The notes: generated by a model not told the origin, from the sequence alone. Numbered from the stretch's first letter, positions 9,256 through 18,188 are shown. The stretch: DNA of 64,000 nt from Balneolaceae bacterium (GCA_034521445.1 JAXHMM010000006.1:434001-498000); one strand, 5' to 3'. Numbers and translations: made by a program.

Positions 9256-10641
9256 TTAGCCGCCGAGGCCCAGCTTGCTCTGGAAATTCAGCACCTGGTT
9301 GTACTGGTACTGGCCCTTGGTAATGGCCTGGTTGAGGCGTGCGAATTCGTCACGCAGCTGTTCCTCCTTGCGGGCGAGGAAGTCGTCTTCGTCGGCTATG
9401 CGGTCATCGAGACGGTCGATTTTGCGGTCGAAGCTCTCCTCGATGCCCGAGAAGATGCTGTCGGTGCCGGTGATGTAAGCCTCGATGGTCTGGTTGAGGA
9501 CGGTGGCGATGCCGTCGGTGTCGGCAGAAAACAGATCGCCTACCTGTGAGGGTTTGGTTTTCAGGGCGTCCTTGAGCTTGTCCATGTCGGCAATCTCCAT
9601 GGTGCCGTCCTGCTGGAAGTCGATGCCGATGTCGCCCAGGCTGCTGATGTCATTGCCGCTGAGGCTGTCCACGGGAAGCAGGGCCTCCTGTCGGAGGGTG
9701 AGGCTCAGGTTGCGGATGGAACGTTCGTCCTGCAGCACGCCGCGGTCGCCGGTCTCACCGTTCAGAAAGGTCTTTTTGCGTATGATGCTGTTGACCTCGT
9801 TGAACTTGGATACAAACTCCTCGACGTTCTTGACGGCCGCCTCGGTGTCTCGGCTTACGGTGATTTTCTCGGTGCCGGTATTGGCCTGGTTCAGCTCGAA
9901 GGTGAGCCCGTCAACCACATCGTTGACCAGGTTGGAGGAGCGCTCGAAGGCGATGTTGTCCACGGTGAACTTGGCGTTGAGCTGGTCGGCCGTATATTCG
10001 TTGGCCAGGTTGATAGCCGACAGGTCACCCGATGCGTTGGCGATGGAAATGCGGCTCTCCTCGCCCGACTCCAGGCTTTTGAAGGAGAGGCGGGAGGTGC
10101 CGTCCCCAATGGCGTAGACCGAGGCGTCCACCTGGTCTCCGGCCTGGGCCTCCACCTCGTCGGCCACCGCCTGCAGCACCTGGTCGTTGGTCAGGCCGGT
10201 GGTGTCGATGTTGATGGTCATGGCGCTGCCGCTGCCGATGGTAAGCTCGAAGGAGCCGCTTCCGCTGCCCGCCAGGTCGCTCCCCCCGTCCGCAAAGGCG
10301 TCGGAGATCACCAGGTCCTGCTTGGCGAGCTGGGTGACATCGATGTTGTAGCTGCCGGGGTTGTCGATGCCGGCGACCGAAACCACGCTTACGGCGTCGG
10401 TGTTGGAACTGCTGCCCGCCAGCGGGGAGAACTTGTCGCCGGCGTTGCTGGCGAAGGACTCCATCAGGGAGTTCAGCGAGGAGAGCTTGGAGTCGATATC
10501 CGACAGCGCCGTCTGCTTCTTGGTAATGGCGGACTTGTCCTGCTGGAGCTGCAGTTTCTTCTGCCCTTCCAGCTGCAGGAGCTGGCGGATGGTGCTCTCA
10601 TAAGGGTTGGTCTGGGAAAGAAGTGAGCTCGTGCTGATCAT
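9256..10641 (-). CDS. fliD: FliD, filament cap protein
   Basis: Hook-associated protein 2, the pentameric cap under which flagellin polymerises. 461 intact residues with an N-terminal FliD domain (SQTNPYESTIRQLLQLEGQ), a central domain rich in Ser/Gly/Asp, and a C-terminal coiled region (IDRLDDRIADEDDFLARKEE) ending YNQVLNFQSKLGLGG, close to the usual FliD end. Its start overlaps the fliS stop by 4 bases (ATGA), so the two are translationally coupled. Transcription probably comes from the sigma28 promoter at 11025-11050. Confidence 0.95.
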   Translation of the reverse strand: MISTSSLLSQTNPYESTIRQLLQLEGQKKLQLQQDKSAITKKQTALSDIDSKLSSLNSLMESFASNAGDKFSPLAGSSSNTDAVSVVSVAGIDNPGSYNIDVTQLAKQDLVISDAFADGGSDLAGSGSGSFELTIGSGSAMTINIDTTGLTNDQVLQAVADEVEAQAGDQVDASVYAIGDGTSRLSFKSLESGEESRISIANASGDLSAINLANEYTADQLNAKFTVDNIAFERSSNLVNDVVDGLTFELNQANTGTEKITVSRDTEAAVKNVEEFVSKFNEVNSIIRKKTFLNGETGDRGVLQDERSIRNLSLTLRQEALLPVDSLSGNDISSLGDIGIDFQQDGTMEIADMDKLKDALKTKPSQVGDLFSADTDGIATVLNQTIEAYITGTDSIFSGIEESFDRKIDRLDDRIADEDDFLARKEEQLRDEFARLNQAITKGQYQYNQVLNFQSKLGLGG

Positions 10642-10979
10642 ACCAGGAATCCGTTTCCGTTGGGGGTATTTGCCTGTTCCCTGTTCTTCACGACGCCTTC
10701 AATCCAGGCTTCGCGAATCGGTTCCAGGAGCTCGCGTACCTCCTCGAACTTCCGCTCGCGGGACATCCGTTGGCAGTACTCGTAAAGCCCGTATAGATTG
10801 CCGGAGATCTCGTAGTCGAAATTCAGCGACTTGATCAGGGCTGCGAGCACCTGGTATAGCCGCTCCTCGTCCTCCTTGTAGCAGGCCTGGATGGCGAAAT
10901 CATACAATTTCGTTACCAGTTCCGCGGGGGAGGCGTTCTTTACGGCCTGTCGCTGGTATTGCAACTGGGGATCTTTCAT
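10638..10979 (-). CDS. fliS: FliS, flagellin export chaperone
   Basis: 113-residue four-helix protein with the classic FliS features: YQRQAVKNASPAELVTKLYD near the N-terminus (the P-x-x-L-x-x-x-L/Y-D motif) and LYGLYEYCQRMS in the third helix. It binds the C-terminal helix of flagellin in the cytoplasm and prevents early polymerisation. It is the first gene after the sigma28 promoter at 11025-11050 and is coupled to fliD by a 4-base overlap. Confidence 0.95.
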   Translation of the reverse strand: MKDPQLQYQRQAVKNASPAELVTKLYDFAIQACYKEDEERLYQVLAALIKSLNFDYEISGNLYGLYEYCQRMSRERKFEEVRELLEPIREAWIEGVVKNREQANTPNGNGFLV

Positions 10980-11024
10980 GGTTCTGCGTGTTTTATAAGG
11001 GTTTCTATCAGGGTTCTGTAGAAC

Positions 11025-11050
11025 TTATCGTCTTCGCGCACCCCCACTTA
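11025..11050 (-). promoter_or_regulatory. sigma28 promoter of fliS-fliD operon
   Basis: On the minus strand TAAG (11047-11050) and CGATAA (11025-11030) are separated by 16 bases, matching the FliA/sigma28 pattern. It lies 45 bases upstream of fliS and inside the apparent 3' end of the first flagellin gene. Confidence 0.75.
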
Positions 11051-11947
11051 AGCGAAAAATCCAGGACGATTTTGCATGGCGGATGCTACCCAGGAATTCG
11101 AGCACGTACTGGGGACTGGTATTGGCTTGGGCCAGGGCGGAGGTGGCCGTCTGCTGCATGATCTGCAGCTTCACGGACTCGCTCTGGATCCTGGCGAAGT
11201 CGGCGTCCTGGATGCGGCTGCGCGCCGCCGAGTTGGCCGCAATGGCCTGCGCCAGGTTTTCCTGCCTGATCGAAAGGGACCTCTGGTCGATGCCCAGCTG
11301 GTTGACGGTGCCAGCCAGGGTGTCCATGGCCGTGTCCACATCGCCCAGAAAGGTGTTGAAGGTGCCCTGGGTGGCGTCGGTCAGCGTGATGCCGGTGGTG
11401 TCGCTGGCGGCGCTCACCGCCGCGCTGGTCGCAGAGAAGAAATCGTCTGCCCGCGAGGTGGCGATGCTGACAGCTTTGGTGTCTGGAGATCCCTCGCCCA
11501 CCTGGAAGGTAAAGCTGGCGCCGTCCATCAGGGCCGTGCCCTGGAAAGACGTCTGGTCGGCGATATCGTTGATCTCCTGGCTGAGTGCCTCGATATGGTC
11601 TTTGATGTAGCCGCGTTCGGTGGCCCCGAGGGTGTCGTTGGCGCCCTGGGTGGCCAGGGACTTCATCTCCACCATGATGTCTGAAAGGGAGTTGAATCCC
11701 GACTCCGCGATGTCCAGCATGGATTTGGCGTCGCCCACGTTGCGCTGTGCCTGCTCCAGGCCCGAGATGCGGCTGGAAAGCTTGGCTGCAATGCTGAAGC
11801 CCGCGGCATCGTCCTCGGCCCGGTTGATCCTCAGGCCTGTGGAAAGCATGTACTGGTAGCGGGCGAGCCGGTCGTTGATCTTATTGAGAGAATACTGCGA
11901 GAGGCCTGCAGGTTGGTGTTCACCCGGTTGAAATCTCCAAATGACAC
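11025..11947 (-). CDS. fliC: Flagellin 1 (frameshifted N-terminus)
   Basis: Filament subunit. The likely start is GTG at 11947 (V-SFGDFNRVNTNLQA), with one base apparently lost near 11900 so that SQYSLNKI is read in another frame. The remainder is continuous, with LSTGLRINRAEDDAAGFSIA and the C-terminal helix ending PQYVLEFLG. The open frame then runs on for some 20 residues with no counterpart in the other four copies, through the sigma28 promoter of fliS. A TAG in another frame at 11086-11088 directly after the FLG codons is the more likely real stop. It is separated from the other flagellins by a terminator and its own promoter. Confidence 0.88.
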
Positions 11948-12079
11948 GGTGTCCGTCGTTCGGTTAAGGGTAAAACAACCCCACCCGGAGCCCGTATTGG
12001 ATCCGGAGGATCAGTTGTCGCGTAATTACCTCTTGCGCCGAAGCGGACTGCCCGTCAGGGCTTCTGCTGCATAATCCCA

Positions 12080-12105
12080 TTATCGTCGGAACTCCTCAAA
12101 GCTTA
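12080..12105 (-). promoter_or_regulatory. sigma28 promoter of flagellin 1
   Basis: Minus-strand TAAG (12102-12105), 16 bases, CGATAA (12080-12085). It lies about 130 bases upstream of the flagellin 1 start and downstream of the terminator of the four-gene flagellin unit. It gives flagellin 1 its own expression. Confidence 0.72.
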
Positions 12106-12152
12106 AACAGCCTGGGGCATGTGAGCCCTGCGGCCTGGTGTCGCAACCATAT

Positions 12153-12183
12153 AAAAAAAGGGAGCGGGGATTACCCGCTCCCT
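12153..12183 (-). terminator. Rho-independent terminator after flagellins 5-2
   Basis: Read on the minus strand, a GC-rich hairpin (GGGAGCGGG, loop TAATC, CCCGCTCCC) is followed at once by a run of seven T (12153-12159). It stands 31 bases after the flagellin 2 stop and should end the four-gene transcript that begins at flagellin 5. Confidence 0.85.
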
Positions 12184-12213
12184 TATCAGGTACCCTGGAT
12201 AGAGCCCTGAACC

Positions 12214-13137
12214 CTAGCCGAGGAACCCGAGTACCGCTTGGGGACTCGTGTTGGCTTGGGCCAGCGCAGAGGTAGCCGTCTGTTGCATGATTTGAAGTTT
12301 GACCGATTCACTTTGAATCTTGGCGAAGTCGGCGTCCTCAATGCGGCTGCGTGCCGCGGAGTTGGACGTGATGGCCTGGGACAGGTTCTCCTGCCGGATG
12401 GACAGGGAGTTCTGCTCGATACCCATCTGGTTGGTGTTGGTGGCCACGCGGTTGATGGCGTCGTCGATTTCGTCCAGGAAGCTGTTGAAATCGCTCGCGG
12501 CCGATCCGGCCAGGGTAGAGCGTTCCGCCGCCGGACGACTCGAAGAGGTTGTCCACGGACATGTCCATCAGCTCCACTGTCTTGGTGTCGCCGGAGCCCT
12601 CGCCCACCTGGAAGGTGAGTGAGATACCCTCGTGGGCGGCCCATCTCCTACCTGGGTACCTACGTTGTTGTCGTTGGTCCCGAAGGTGCCCGAGACATCG
12701 GTGGTACCTTTGAGCAGGTCGGTGCCCTGGAAGGTGGTGGCGTCGACAATGCTGTCGATTTCCGCTCCCAGCGATTCGATCTGATCTTTAATGTAGCCGC
12801 GTTCGGTGGCTCCGAGGGTGCCGTTGGCGCCCTGGGTGGCCTTCGACTTCATCTCGACCAGGATGTCCATGATCGAGTTGACGCCGGTTTCGGCCACGTC
12901 GAGCATGGACTTGGCGTCCCCCACGTTGCGCTGTGCCTGCTCCCAGGCCGGCGATGCAGCCCGAGAGCTTGGATGCGATGCTGAAGCCGGCGGCGTCGTC
13001 CTCGGCCCGGTTGATCCGGAGCCCGTGGACAGCTTGAGCTGGTTGTCGGCCAGCCGGCTGTTGATTTTATTGAGTGAATACTGCGAGGACAAGGCCTGCA
13101 GGTTGGTATTCACCCTGTTGATATCTCCAAAAGACAT
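12214..13137 (-). CDS. fliC: Flagellin 2 (frameshifted)
   Basis: Fourth and last gene of the flagellin transcript. The N-terminus MSFGDINRVNTNLQALSSQY and the end ANTSPQAVLGFLG are almost identical to the neighbouring copies. Between them the frame breaks near 13020, 12950, 12640 and 12520, where neighbours are intact. The central domain (DLLKGTTDVSGTFGTNDNN) differs from the other copies, so this is a distinct paralogue, not a plain duplicate. Whether the breaks are real decay or assembly error cannot be settled here; near-identical repeats are hard to assemble. Confidence 0.85.
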
Positions 13138-13161
13138 AATATGAGAGATTTAGGGTTCGGA

Positions 13162-14127
13162 TTAACCGCCCAGGAAGCCGAGTACGGCCTGCGGGCTGGT
13201 GTTGGCTTGGGCCAGGGCGAAGGTGGCCGTCTGCTGCATGATCTGCAGCTTCGCGGACTCGCTCTGGATCTTGGCGAAGTCGGCGTCCTGGATACGGCTT
13301 CGGGCCGCGGAGTTGGACGTGATCGCCTGGGACAGATTCTCCTGCCGGATGGACAGGGAGTTCTGGTCGATGCCCATCTGGTTGGTGACGCCGGCTACCG
13401 TTTCGATGGCCGTGTCGATGTTCCCGATGAAGCTGCGGAACTCCGAGGCCGTAGCGTCAGAGTCTATCTTCAGCTCACCGCGCGCTTCCGTGCTGGTATC
13501 GTTGGAGGTGTCGTGGTCGAAAACACCAATGTTGTTGGCACCCGAGGGATCGGTGTCGATGAGCCCCGAAAACAGGGTGTTAACAGCCAGCGCGTCGATG
13601 TCCACCTGCTTGGTGTCGCCGGAGCCCTGGCCCACCTGGAAGGTAAAGGACTGGGTTCCGGTACCGTCGGCGTCGCCGTCGGCGTCCGTTCCGTTACCTT
13701 CAAGCATCTTGGTGCCCTGAAACTCGGTGGAGTCGACAATGCTGTTGATCTCGGTGGCCAGGGCTTCGAGCTGGTCGGCAATGTAGCCGCGCTCGGTGTC
13801 ACCGATGGAGTCGGTACCGGCCTGGGTGGCCTTCGACTTCATCTCGACCAGGATGTCCATGATCGAGTTGACGCCGGTTTCGGCCACGTCGAGCATGGAC
13901 TTGGCGTCCCCCACATTGCGTGAGGCCTGCTCCAGGCCGGCGATGCGGCCCGAGAGCTTGGATGCGATACTGAAGCCGGCGGCGTCGTCCTCGGCCCGGT
14001 TAATCCGGAGGCCGGTGGACAGCTTGAGCTGGTTGTCGGCCAGCCGGCTGTTGATTTTGTTGAGCGAATACTGCGAGGACATAGCCTGCAGGTTGGTATT
14101 CACTCTGTTGATATCTCCGAAAGACAT
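13162..14127 (-). CDS. fliC: Flagellin 3 (long variant)
   Basis: Intact, 321 residues, the longest of the five. The conserved ends frame a longer central region with an Asp/Gly-rich insert (EGNGTDADGDADGTGTQSF) and an Asn/Asp-rich stretch (SGANNIGVFDHDTSNDTSTE). The extra surface-exposed loops suggest a filament with a different outer face; the acidic insert may bind cations. It begins 29 bases after flagellin 4 and ends 24 bases before flagellin 2. Confidence 0.95.
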   Translation of the reverse strand: MSFGDINRVNTNLQAMSSQYSLNKINSRLADNQLKLSTGLRINRAEDDAAGFSIASKLSGRIAGLEQASRNVGDAKSMLDVAETGVNSIMDILVEMKSKATQAGTDSIGDTERGYIADQLEALATEINSIVDSTEFQGTKMLEGNGTDADGDADGTGTQSFTFQVGQGSGDTKQVDIDALAVNTLFSGLIDTDPSGANNIGVFDHDTSNDTSTEARGELKIDSDATASEFRSFIGNIDTAIETVAGVTNQMGIDQNSLSIRQENLSQAITSNSAARSRIQDADFAKIQSESAKLQIMQQTATFALAQANTSPQAVLGFLGG

Positions 14128-14156
14128 AATGGGTCCTCCTTAGATTAGGGTTGGGA

Positions 14157-15026
14157 TTAACCGCCCAGGAAGCCGAGTACGGCCTGCGGGCTGGTGTTGG
14201 CTTGGGCCAGGGCGCTGGTCGCGGTCTGCTGCATGATCTGCAGCTTCACGGACTCGCTCTGGATCTTGGCGAAGTCGGCGTCCTGGATACGGCTTCGGGC
14301 CGCGGAGTTGGACGTGATCGCCTGCGACAGATTCTCCTGCCGGATGGACAGGGAGTTCTGGTCGATGCCTAGCTGGTTGACGGTGCCGGCAAGAGTGTCG
14401 ATGGCCGAGTCGATGTTATCCAGGAAGGTGTTGAAGGTGCTCCTGGTGGCATCGGTCAGCGTGATGCCGGTGGTGTCGCTGGAGGCGCTCACCGCTGAGC
14501 TGGCCGTCGAAAAGAAGTCGTCGGCCCGCGAGGAGGCGATGCTCACCGACTTGGTGTCGCCGGAGCCCTCGCCCACCTGGAAGGTGAGGCTGGCGCCGTC
14601 CATCAGGGCCGTGCCCTGGAAGGTGGTCTGGTCGGCGATTTCGTTGATCTCCTGGCTGAGCGCCTCGATCTGCGTTTTGAGATAGCCCCGCTCGGTGGAG
14701 CCGAGGGAGTCGTTGGCGGCCTGGGTGGCCTTGGACTTCATCTCCACCATGATGTCCATCAGGGAATCGAAGCCCGATTCCGCGATGTCCAGCATGGACT
14801 TGGCATCTCCTACGTTGCGCTGTGCTTGCTCCAGGCCGGCGATGCGGCCCGAGAGCTTGGATGCAATACTGAAGCCGGCGGCGTCGTCCTCGGCCTTGTT
14901 GATCCTCAGGCCGGTGGACAGCTTGAGCTGGTTGTCGGCCAGCCGGCTGTTAATTTTGTTGAGTGAATACTGCGAGGACAAGGCCTGCAGGTTGGTGTTC
15001 ACTCTGTTGATATCTCCAAAGGACAT
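14157..15026 (-). CDS. fliC: Flagellin 4
   Basis: Intact, 289 residues. N-terminal D0/D1 helices (LSTGLRINKAEDDAAGFSIA), a short serine/threonine-rich centre (SASSDTTGITLTDATRSTF) and C-terminal helices ending PQAVLGFLGG. Very close to flagellins 1 and 5 in length and in the centre. The intergenic gap to flagellin 5 is 35 bases with no promoter visible, so it should be co-transcribed from the promoter at 15988-16014. Confidence 0.96.
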   Translation of the reverse strand: MSFGDINRVNTNLQALSSQYSLNKINSRLADNQLKLSTGLRINKAEDDAAGFSIASKLSGRIAGLEQAQRNVGDAKSMLDIAESGFDSLMDIMVEMKSKATQAANDSLGSTERGYLKTQIEALSQEINEIADQTTFQGTALMDGASLTFQVGEGSGDTKSVSIASSRADDFFSTASSAVSASSDTTGITLTDATRSTFNTFLDNIDSAIDTLAGTVNQLGIDQNSLSIRQENLSQAITSNSAARSRIQDADFAKIQSESVKLQIMQQTATSALAQANTSPQAVLGFLGG

Positions 15027-15061
15027 AGTGGTTACCTCTGCGCTTTTGGATTAGTTGTTGG

Positions 15062-15931
15062 TTATCCACCGCCCAGGAATCCGAGAACGGCCTGGGGGCT
15101 GGTGTTGGCTTGGGCCAGGGCGGAGGTCGCGGTCTGCTGCATGATCTGCAGCTTTACGGACTCGCTCTGGATCTTCGCGAAGTCGGCGTCCTGGATACGG
15201 CTGCGTGCCGCGGAGTTGGACGTGATGGCTTGCGAAAGGTTTTCCTGCCGGATGGACAGGGAGTTCTGGTCAATTCCAATCTGGTTGACGGTGCTGGCAA
15301 GGCTGTCGATGGCCGTGTCAATGTCGCTCAGCACGCCGTTGAAGGTGCTGCGCGTGGCATCGGTCAGTGTAATGCCGTCGTCGGTATCGGTGGCGCTGAT
15401 GGCCGCACCCGTACTGAAGAGGTCGTCCGCCCTGGAGGCGCTAATGCTCACAGATTTGGTGTCGCCGGAGCCTTCGCCCACCTGGAAGGTGAGGCTGGCG
15501 CCGTCCATCAGGGCCGTGCCCTGGAAGGTGGTCTGGTCGGCGATCTTGTTGATCTCCTCGCTGAGCGCCTCGATCTGGGTTTTGATGTAGCCCCGCTCGG
15601 TGGAGCCGAGGGAGTCGTTGGCGCCCTGGGTGGCCTTGGATTTCATCTCCACCAGGATGTCCATCACGGAGTCGAGTCCCGATTCCGCGATGTCCAGCAT
15701 GGACTTGGCGTCCCCCACGTTACGTGAGGCCTGCTCGAGGCCGGCGATGCGGCCCGAGAGCTTGGATGCGATACTGAAGCCGGCGGCGTCGTCCTCGGCC
15801 TTGTTAATCCTCAGGCCGGTGGACAGCTTGAGCTGGTTGTCGGCCAGCCGGCTGTTGATTTTGTTGAGCGAGTACTGCGAGGACAGGGCCTGCAGGTTGG
15901 TGTTCACTCTGTTGATATCTCCGAAAGACAT
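15062..15931 (-). CDS. fliC: Flagellin 5 (first gene of the flagellin operon)
   Basis: Intact, 289 residues, with the same ends as its neighbours (MSFGDINRVNTNLQALSSQY to PQAVLGFLGGG). The central domain (TGAAISATDTDDGITLTDAT) resembles that of copy 4. Being first behind a strong sigma28 promoter, it is likely the major filament subunit. The 110-base interval from promoter to start could carry a 5' leader. Confidence 0.96.
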   Translation of the reverse strand: MSFGDINRVNTNLQALSSQYSLNKINSRLADNQLKLSTGLRINKAEDDAAGFSIASKLSGRIAGLEQASRNVGDAKSMLDIAESGLDSVMDILVEMKSKATQGANDSLGSTERGYIKTQIEALSEEINKIADQTTFQGTALMDGASLTFQVGEGSGDTKSVSISASRADDLFSTGAAISATDTDDGITLTDATRSTFNGVLSDIDTAIDSLASTVNQIGIDQNSLSIRQENLSQAITSNSAARSRIQDADFAKIQSESVKLQIMQQTATSALAQANTSPQAVLGFLGGG

Positions 15932-15987
15932 AAGAGGGTGGTTTTGATTGTGCTTGAATGTGCATGGCGTTCACGCTCTTGGTACAC

Positions 15988-16014
15988 TTATCGTGGTGCC
16001 GATCACCCACCTTA
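15988..16014 (-). promoter_or_regulatory. sigma28 promoter of the four-gene flagellin operon
   Basis: Minus-strand TAAG (16011-16014), 17 bases, CGATAA (15988-15993), an almost ideal sigma28 promoter, preceded by an A/T run (TTAAAAAAAATTTAAGG) that could act as an UP element. It is 57 bases upstream of the flagellin 5 start. Confidence 0.82.
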
Positions 16015-16443
16015 AATTTTTTTTAATGACGGGCGTCCCTCTCACGGCACCGGCGTACATGCAGAAAGGGAAGGAGGGAGTCCGGCCGGCGGCGGAACCC
16101 GGCGCGACGCGCGGACTCTAGAAAGTAGAAAGTATATTTACGTAGACGTTTACACGTAATTACGGGTGGGGTCGCGCGAACAGGCATAGTGCTTTCTCGC
16201 TATTCAAGAGCAAAATACCCCGCTATATTTACAAAATATTACAAACATTAGAAGCAGCTAACTATATATTGTGAATTCCCGACTCAAGGAAAATACGTAG
16301 GGATAACAAATAGTACGTGAGTTCTGGGTAACTACAGAAGGCAGGAATGGAAACATCGCGGCTGTTACAATTTCTCTCCGCAGAAGGAGGGATGAGGGAA
16401 AGACTCACCTTCAGAACGGGAGCCCCGTTTCTCCAAGAGCCGT
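16015..16443. other. A/T-rich intergenic region between flagellins and kinase
   Basis: About 430 bases between the divergent flagellin operon and the histidine kinase. It contains A/T-rich, promoter-like stretches (TATATTTAC at about 16132 and 16222) and a short repeat GTAGAAAGTA-like at 16121-16136. A short open stretch with AGGAGGG right before ATG at 16392 reads only 31 codons and leads out of the kinase frame. No further gene is seen. Confidence 0.5.
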
Positions 16444-17596
16444 ATGCGCAAGGCCAGAAAGATCGAGTCTTCCGTGCACCTTTCTGAAGATTCCCTGGAA
16501 GAGCAGCTGGAGAAGCTACTAGCGCGCATCGAGGCCGAGGGGGGTGCATCTACCTGAGTACGGAAGAGGACCAGTGCGTCGTTGCCAGCGGGGAGGCCCC
16601 CGGCGCGAAACAGCTCATGGCCTTCGACGAGATGGTTCTCTTTTCGGGCAATCCCATTCTGGGCGAGGACCGCTATGTTCATCCCCTTTCGATAGACGGG
16701 CAGGTCATCGGCTACATCTGCCTGCACATGGACAGCGACCTCTGCACCGAGGACCGGCGCGAACTGATACAGGCCTACGCCATCATTGTTGCCCAGGAAC
16801 TGGAGCTGGTCCAGAACAAATCCATCCTGGAGCGTTTTTCCAACCGTCTGCTGGAGAAGAAAGAGAGCTGGAAAAAACCGAGCAGTATAACAGCAACCTG
16901 CTCAGCATTACCACACACGACCTCTCCTCCCCGCTGAATGCCGTTTCAGGTTACCTTGACCTGATGAACGACGCCCTGGAAGAGGATGGCGACCTGAGCC
17001 GTATTTTGGATTATCACCGGATGATCCAGTCGGGCATCAACGACATCTCCGACATGCTTAACCAGCTTAATGAGATCGCCAAGATTGAAAAGGGACTCGT
17101 ATCCCTCCATTTTACCAAGGTGGATCTCTGCTGGCTGATTGAGGAGACCTGCGACCTGCTTCGGCCCATTGCCCAGAAGGAGGACCGCCGCCTGGTTTAC
17201 GATGCGCCGGAATACCCGGTTTATGCGGAGGTGGATTTCGTGAAGCTCAAGCGGGTGGTATACAACCTCATATCCAACGGCATAAAGTACACCGGGGTGG
17301 GGGGACGGGTTGCGGTGTCCGTGGAAAATGGGGGTGACATGGCCCGCGTGGTGGTGGATGACAACGGCATCGGCATATCCGAAGACGACAAGGAAGCGAT
17401 TTTCGAGCCCTTCGTAAAACTGAACTCCAGCGGAAAGGACGGGCTCACCTCCAGCGGCCTGGGCCTGTTCATCTCTTCCTACTTCACCCGCCAGATGCAT
17501 GGCAAGATCAGCGTGGACAGTGTGGAAGGCCAGGGCAGCACCTTTATGGTTTCACTGCCCCTGGCCGAGGGTTTCCAGCAGTCCGTGTCTGCCTGA
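16444..17596 (+). CDS. Sensor histidine kinase (cytoplasmic, GAF-like; frameshifted)
   Basis: About 385 residues. A coiled N-terminus (SEDSLEEQLEKLLARIEAEG) leads to a GAF-like sensor part (CIYLSTEEDQCVVASGE, YVHPLSIDGQVIGYICLHM), then a HisKA/HATPase kinase: phosphoacceptor His in TTHDLSSPLNAVSGYLDLM, N box NLISNGIKYT, G1 DDNGIGIS and G2 GLGLFISS. No membrane segment is seen, so it senses an internal signal. Two one-base deletions (in the G run near 16540 and near 16868) split it. The ATG at 16444 is preferred because it needs no further shift; the ATG at 16392 is an alternative. It may serve the nearby NtrC-type regulator, which has no adjacent kinase. Confidence 0.78.
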
Positions 17597-17602
17597 TAAG
17601 AT

Positions 17603-18056
17603 TTACATGCGGTTTTGGAAGGTGTCGCCCTTGGAAACGGCCGCCATATGCTTTCCCTCGCGGTATCGTTTCATAAACGAGCTGTTTTCGCGAGCCCCGG
17701 AGGTACTGTTTCGTCCCACGGGAAGCAGGGTGGTAACTCCCCGGTGCCGGCGGAAACGACGAACCATGAAGCGGATTTCGCGTTCCCCATCCCGCGAAAC
17801 AGGTGTGCCATCTCTTCGTCAACGTCGTGATCCGCAACGATGAAGAGCGGGGCTTGTTCTTTGGGGGATTCCTCCTCATCGCGGTCCTTTCGCTGCCCTC
17901 CTCCGGGGAGGGATTGCCGTTGTTACCATACTCCGTGCGATCGGAGACCGGGTTTGTCGCATGGTCTCCCACAGCTGAGGCCGGCGCGGTGCCGGGAGCG
18001 GCCCGTTTGCCGGACAGTGAGGGTCTGGTCATATTTGAACTTCCGGTCAGGCTCAT
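17603..18056 (-). CDS. Unknown protein with sigma28 promoter (frameshifted)
   Basis: About 151 residues if two one-base shifts (near 17890 and 17795) are repaired. The N-terminal third is rich in Ser/Pro/Asn (MSLTGSSNMTRPSLSGKRAA). It is followed by EQAPLFIVADHDVDEEMAHLF, then a very basic segment (EIRFMVRRFRRHRG), VTTLLPVGRNSTSGARENSS, and FMKRYREGKHMAAVSKGD to the end. The basic region could bind nucleic acid or lipid. I do not recognise the family. A well-formed sigma28 promoter stands 31 bases upstream, so it should be expressed with the filament genes. It has no signal peptide or membrane segment. Confidence 0.55.
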
Positions 18057-18086
18057 GATCGCATATCATGTTGGGGTACGTTTAAC

Positions 18087-18113
18087 TTATCGAACCCTTC
18101 CGCGAAAAGCTTA
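18087..18113 (-). promoter_or_regulatory. sigma28 promoter of the unknown gene
   Basis: Minus-strand TAAG (18110-18113), 17 bases, CGATAA (18087-18092), the same architecture as the flagellin promoter. It points away from pyrR, toward the unknown gene starting at 18056. Confidence 0.7.
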
Positions 18114-18188
18114 AGTGCGCCTTGCGCGTTGAGTTCATGGGTAGGATTCCCTACATTCACTTTTCAAAAAGGTCCCGAGGTACTGTCG

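Noticed and set aside
16392-16488. Short frame from ATG 16392 with AGGAGGG just before
   Set aside because: Only one base separates the AGGAGG and the ATG, and the frame ends after 31 codons; the start at 16444 suits the kinase better.
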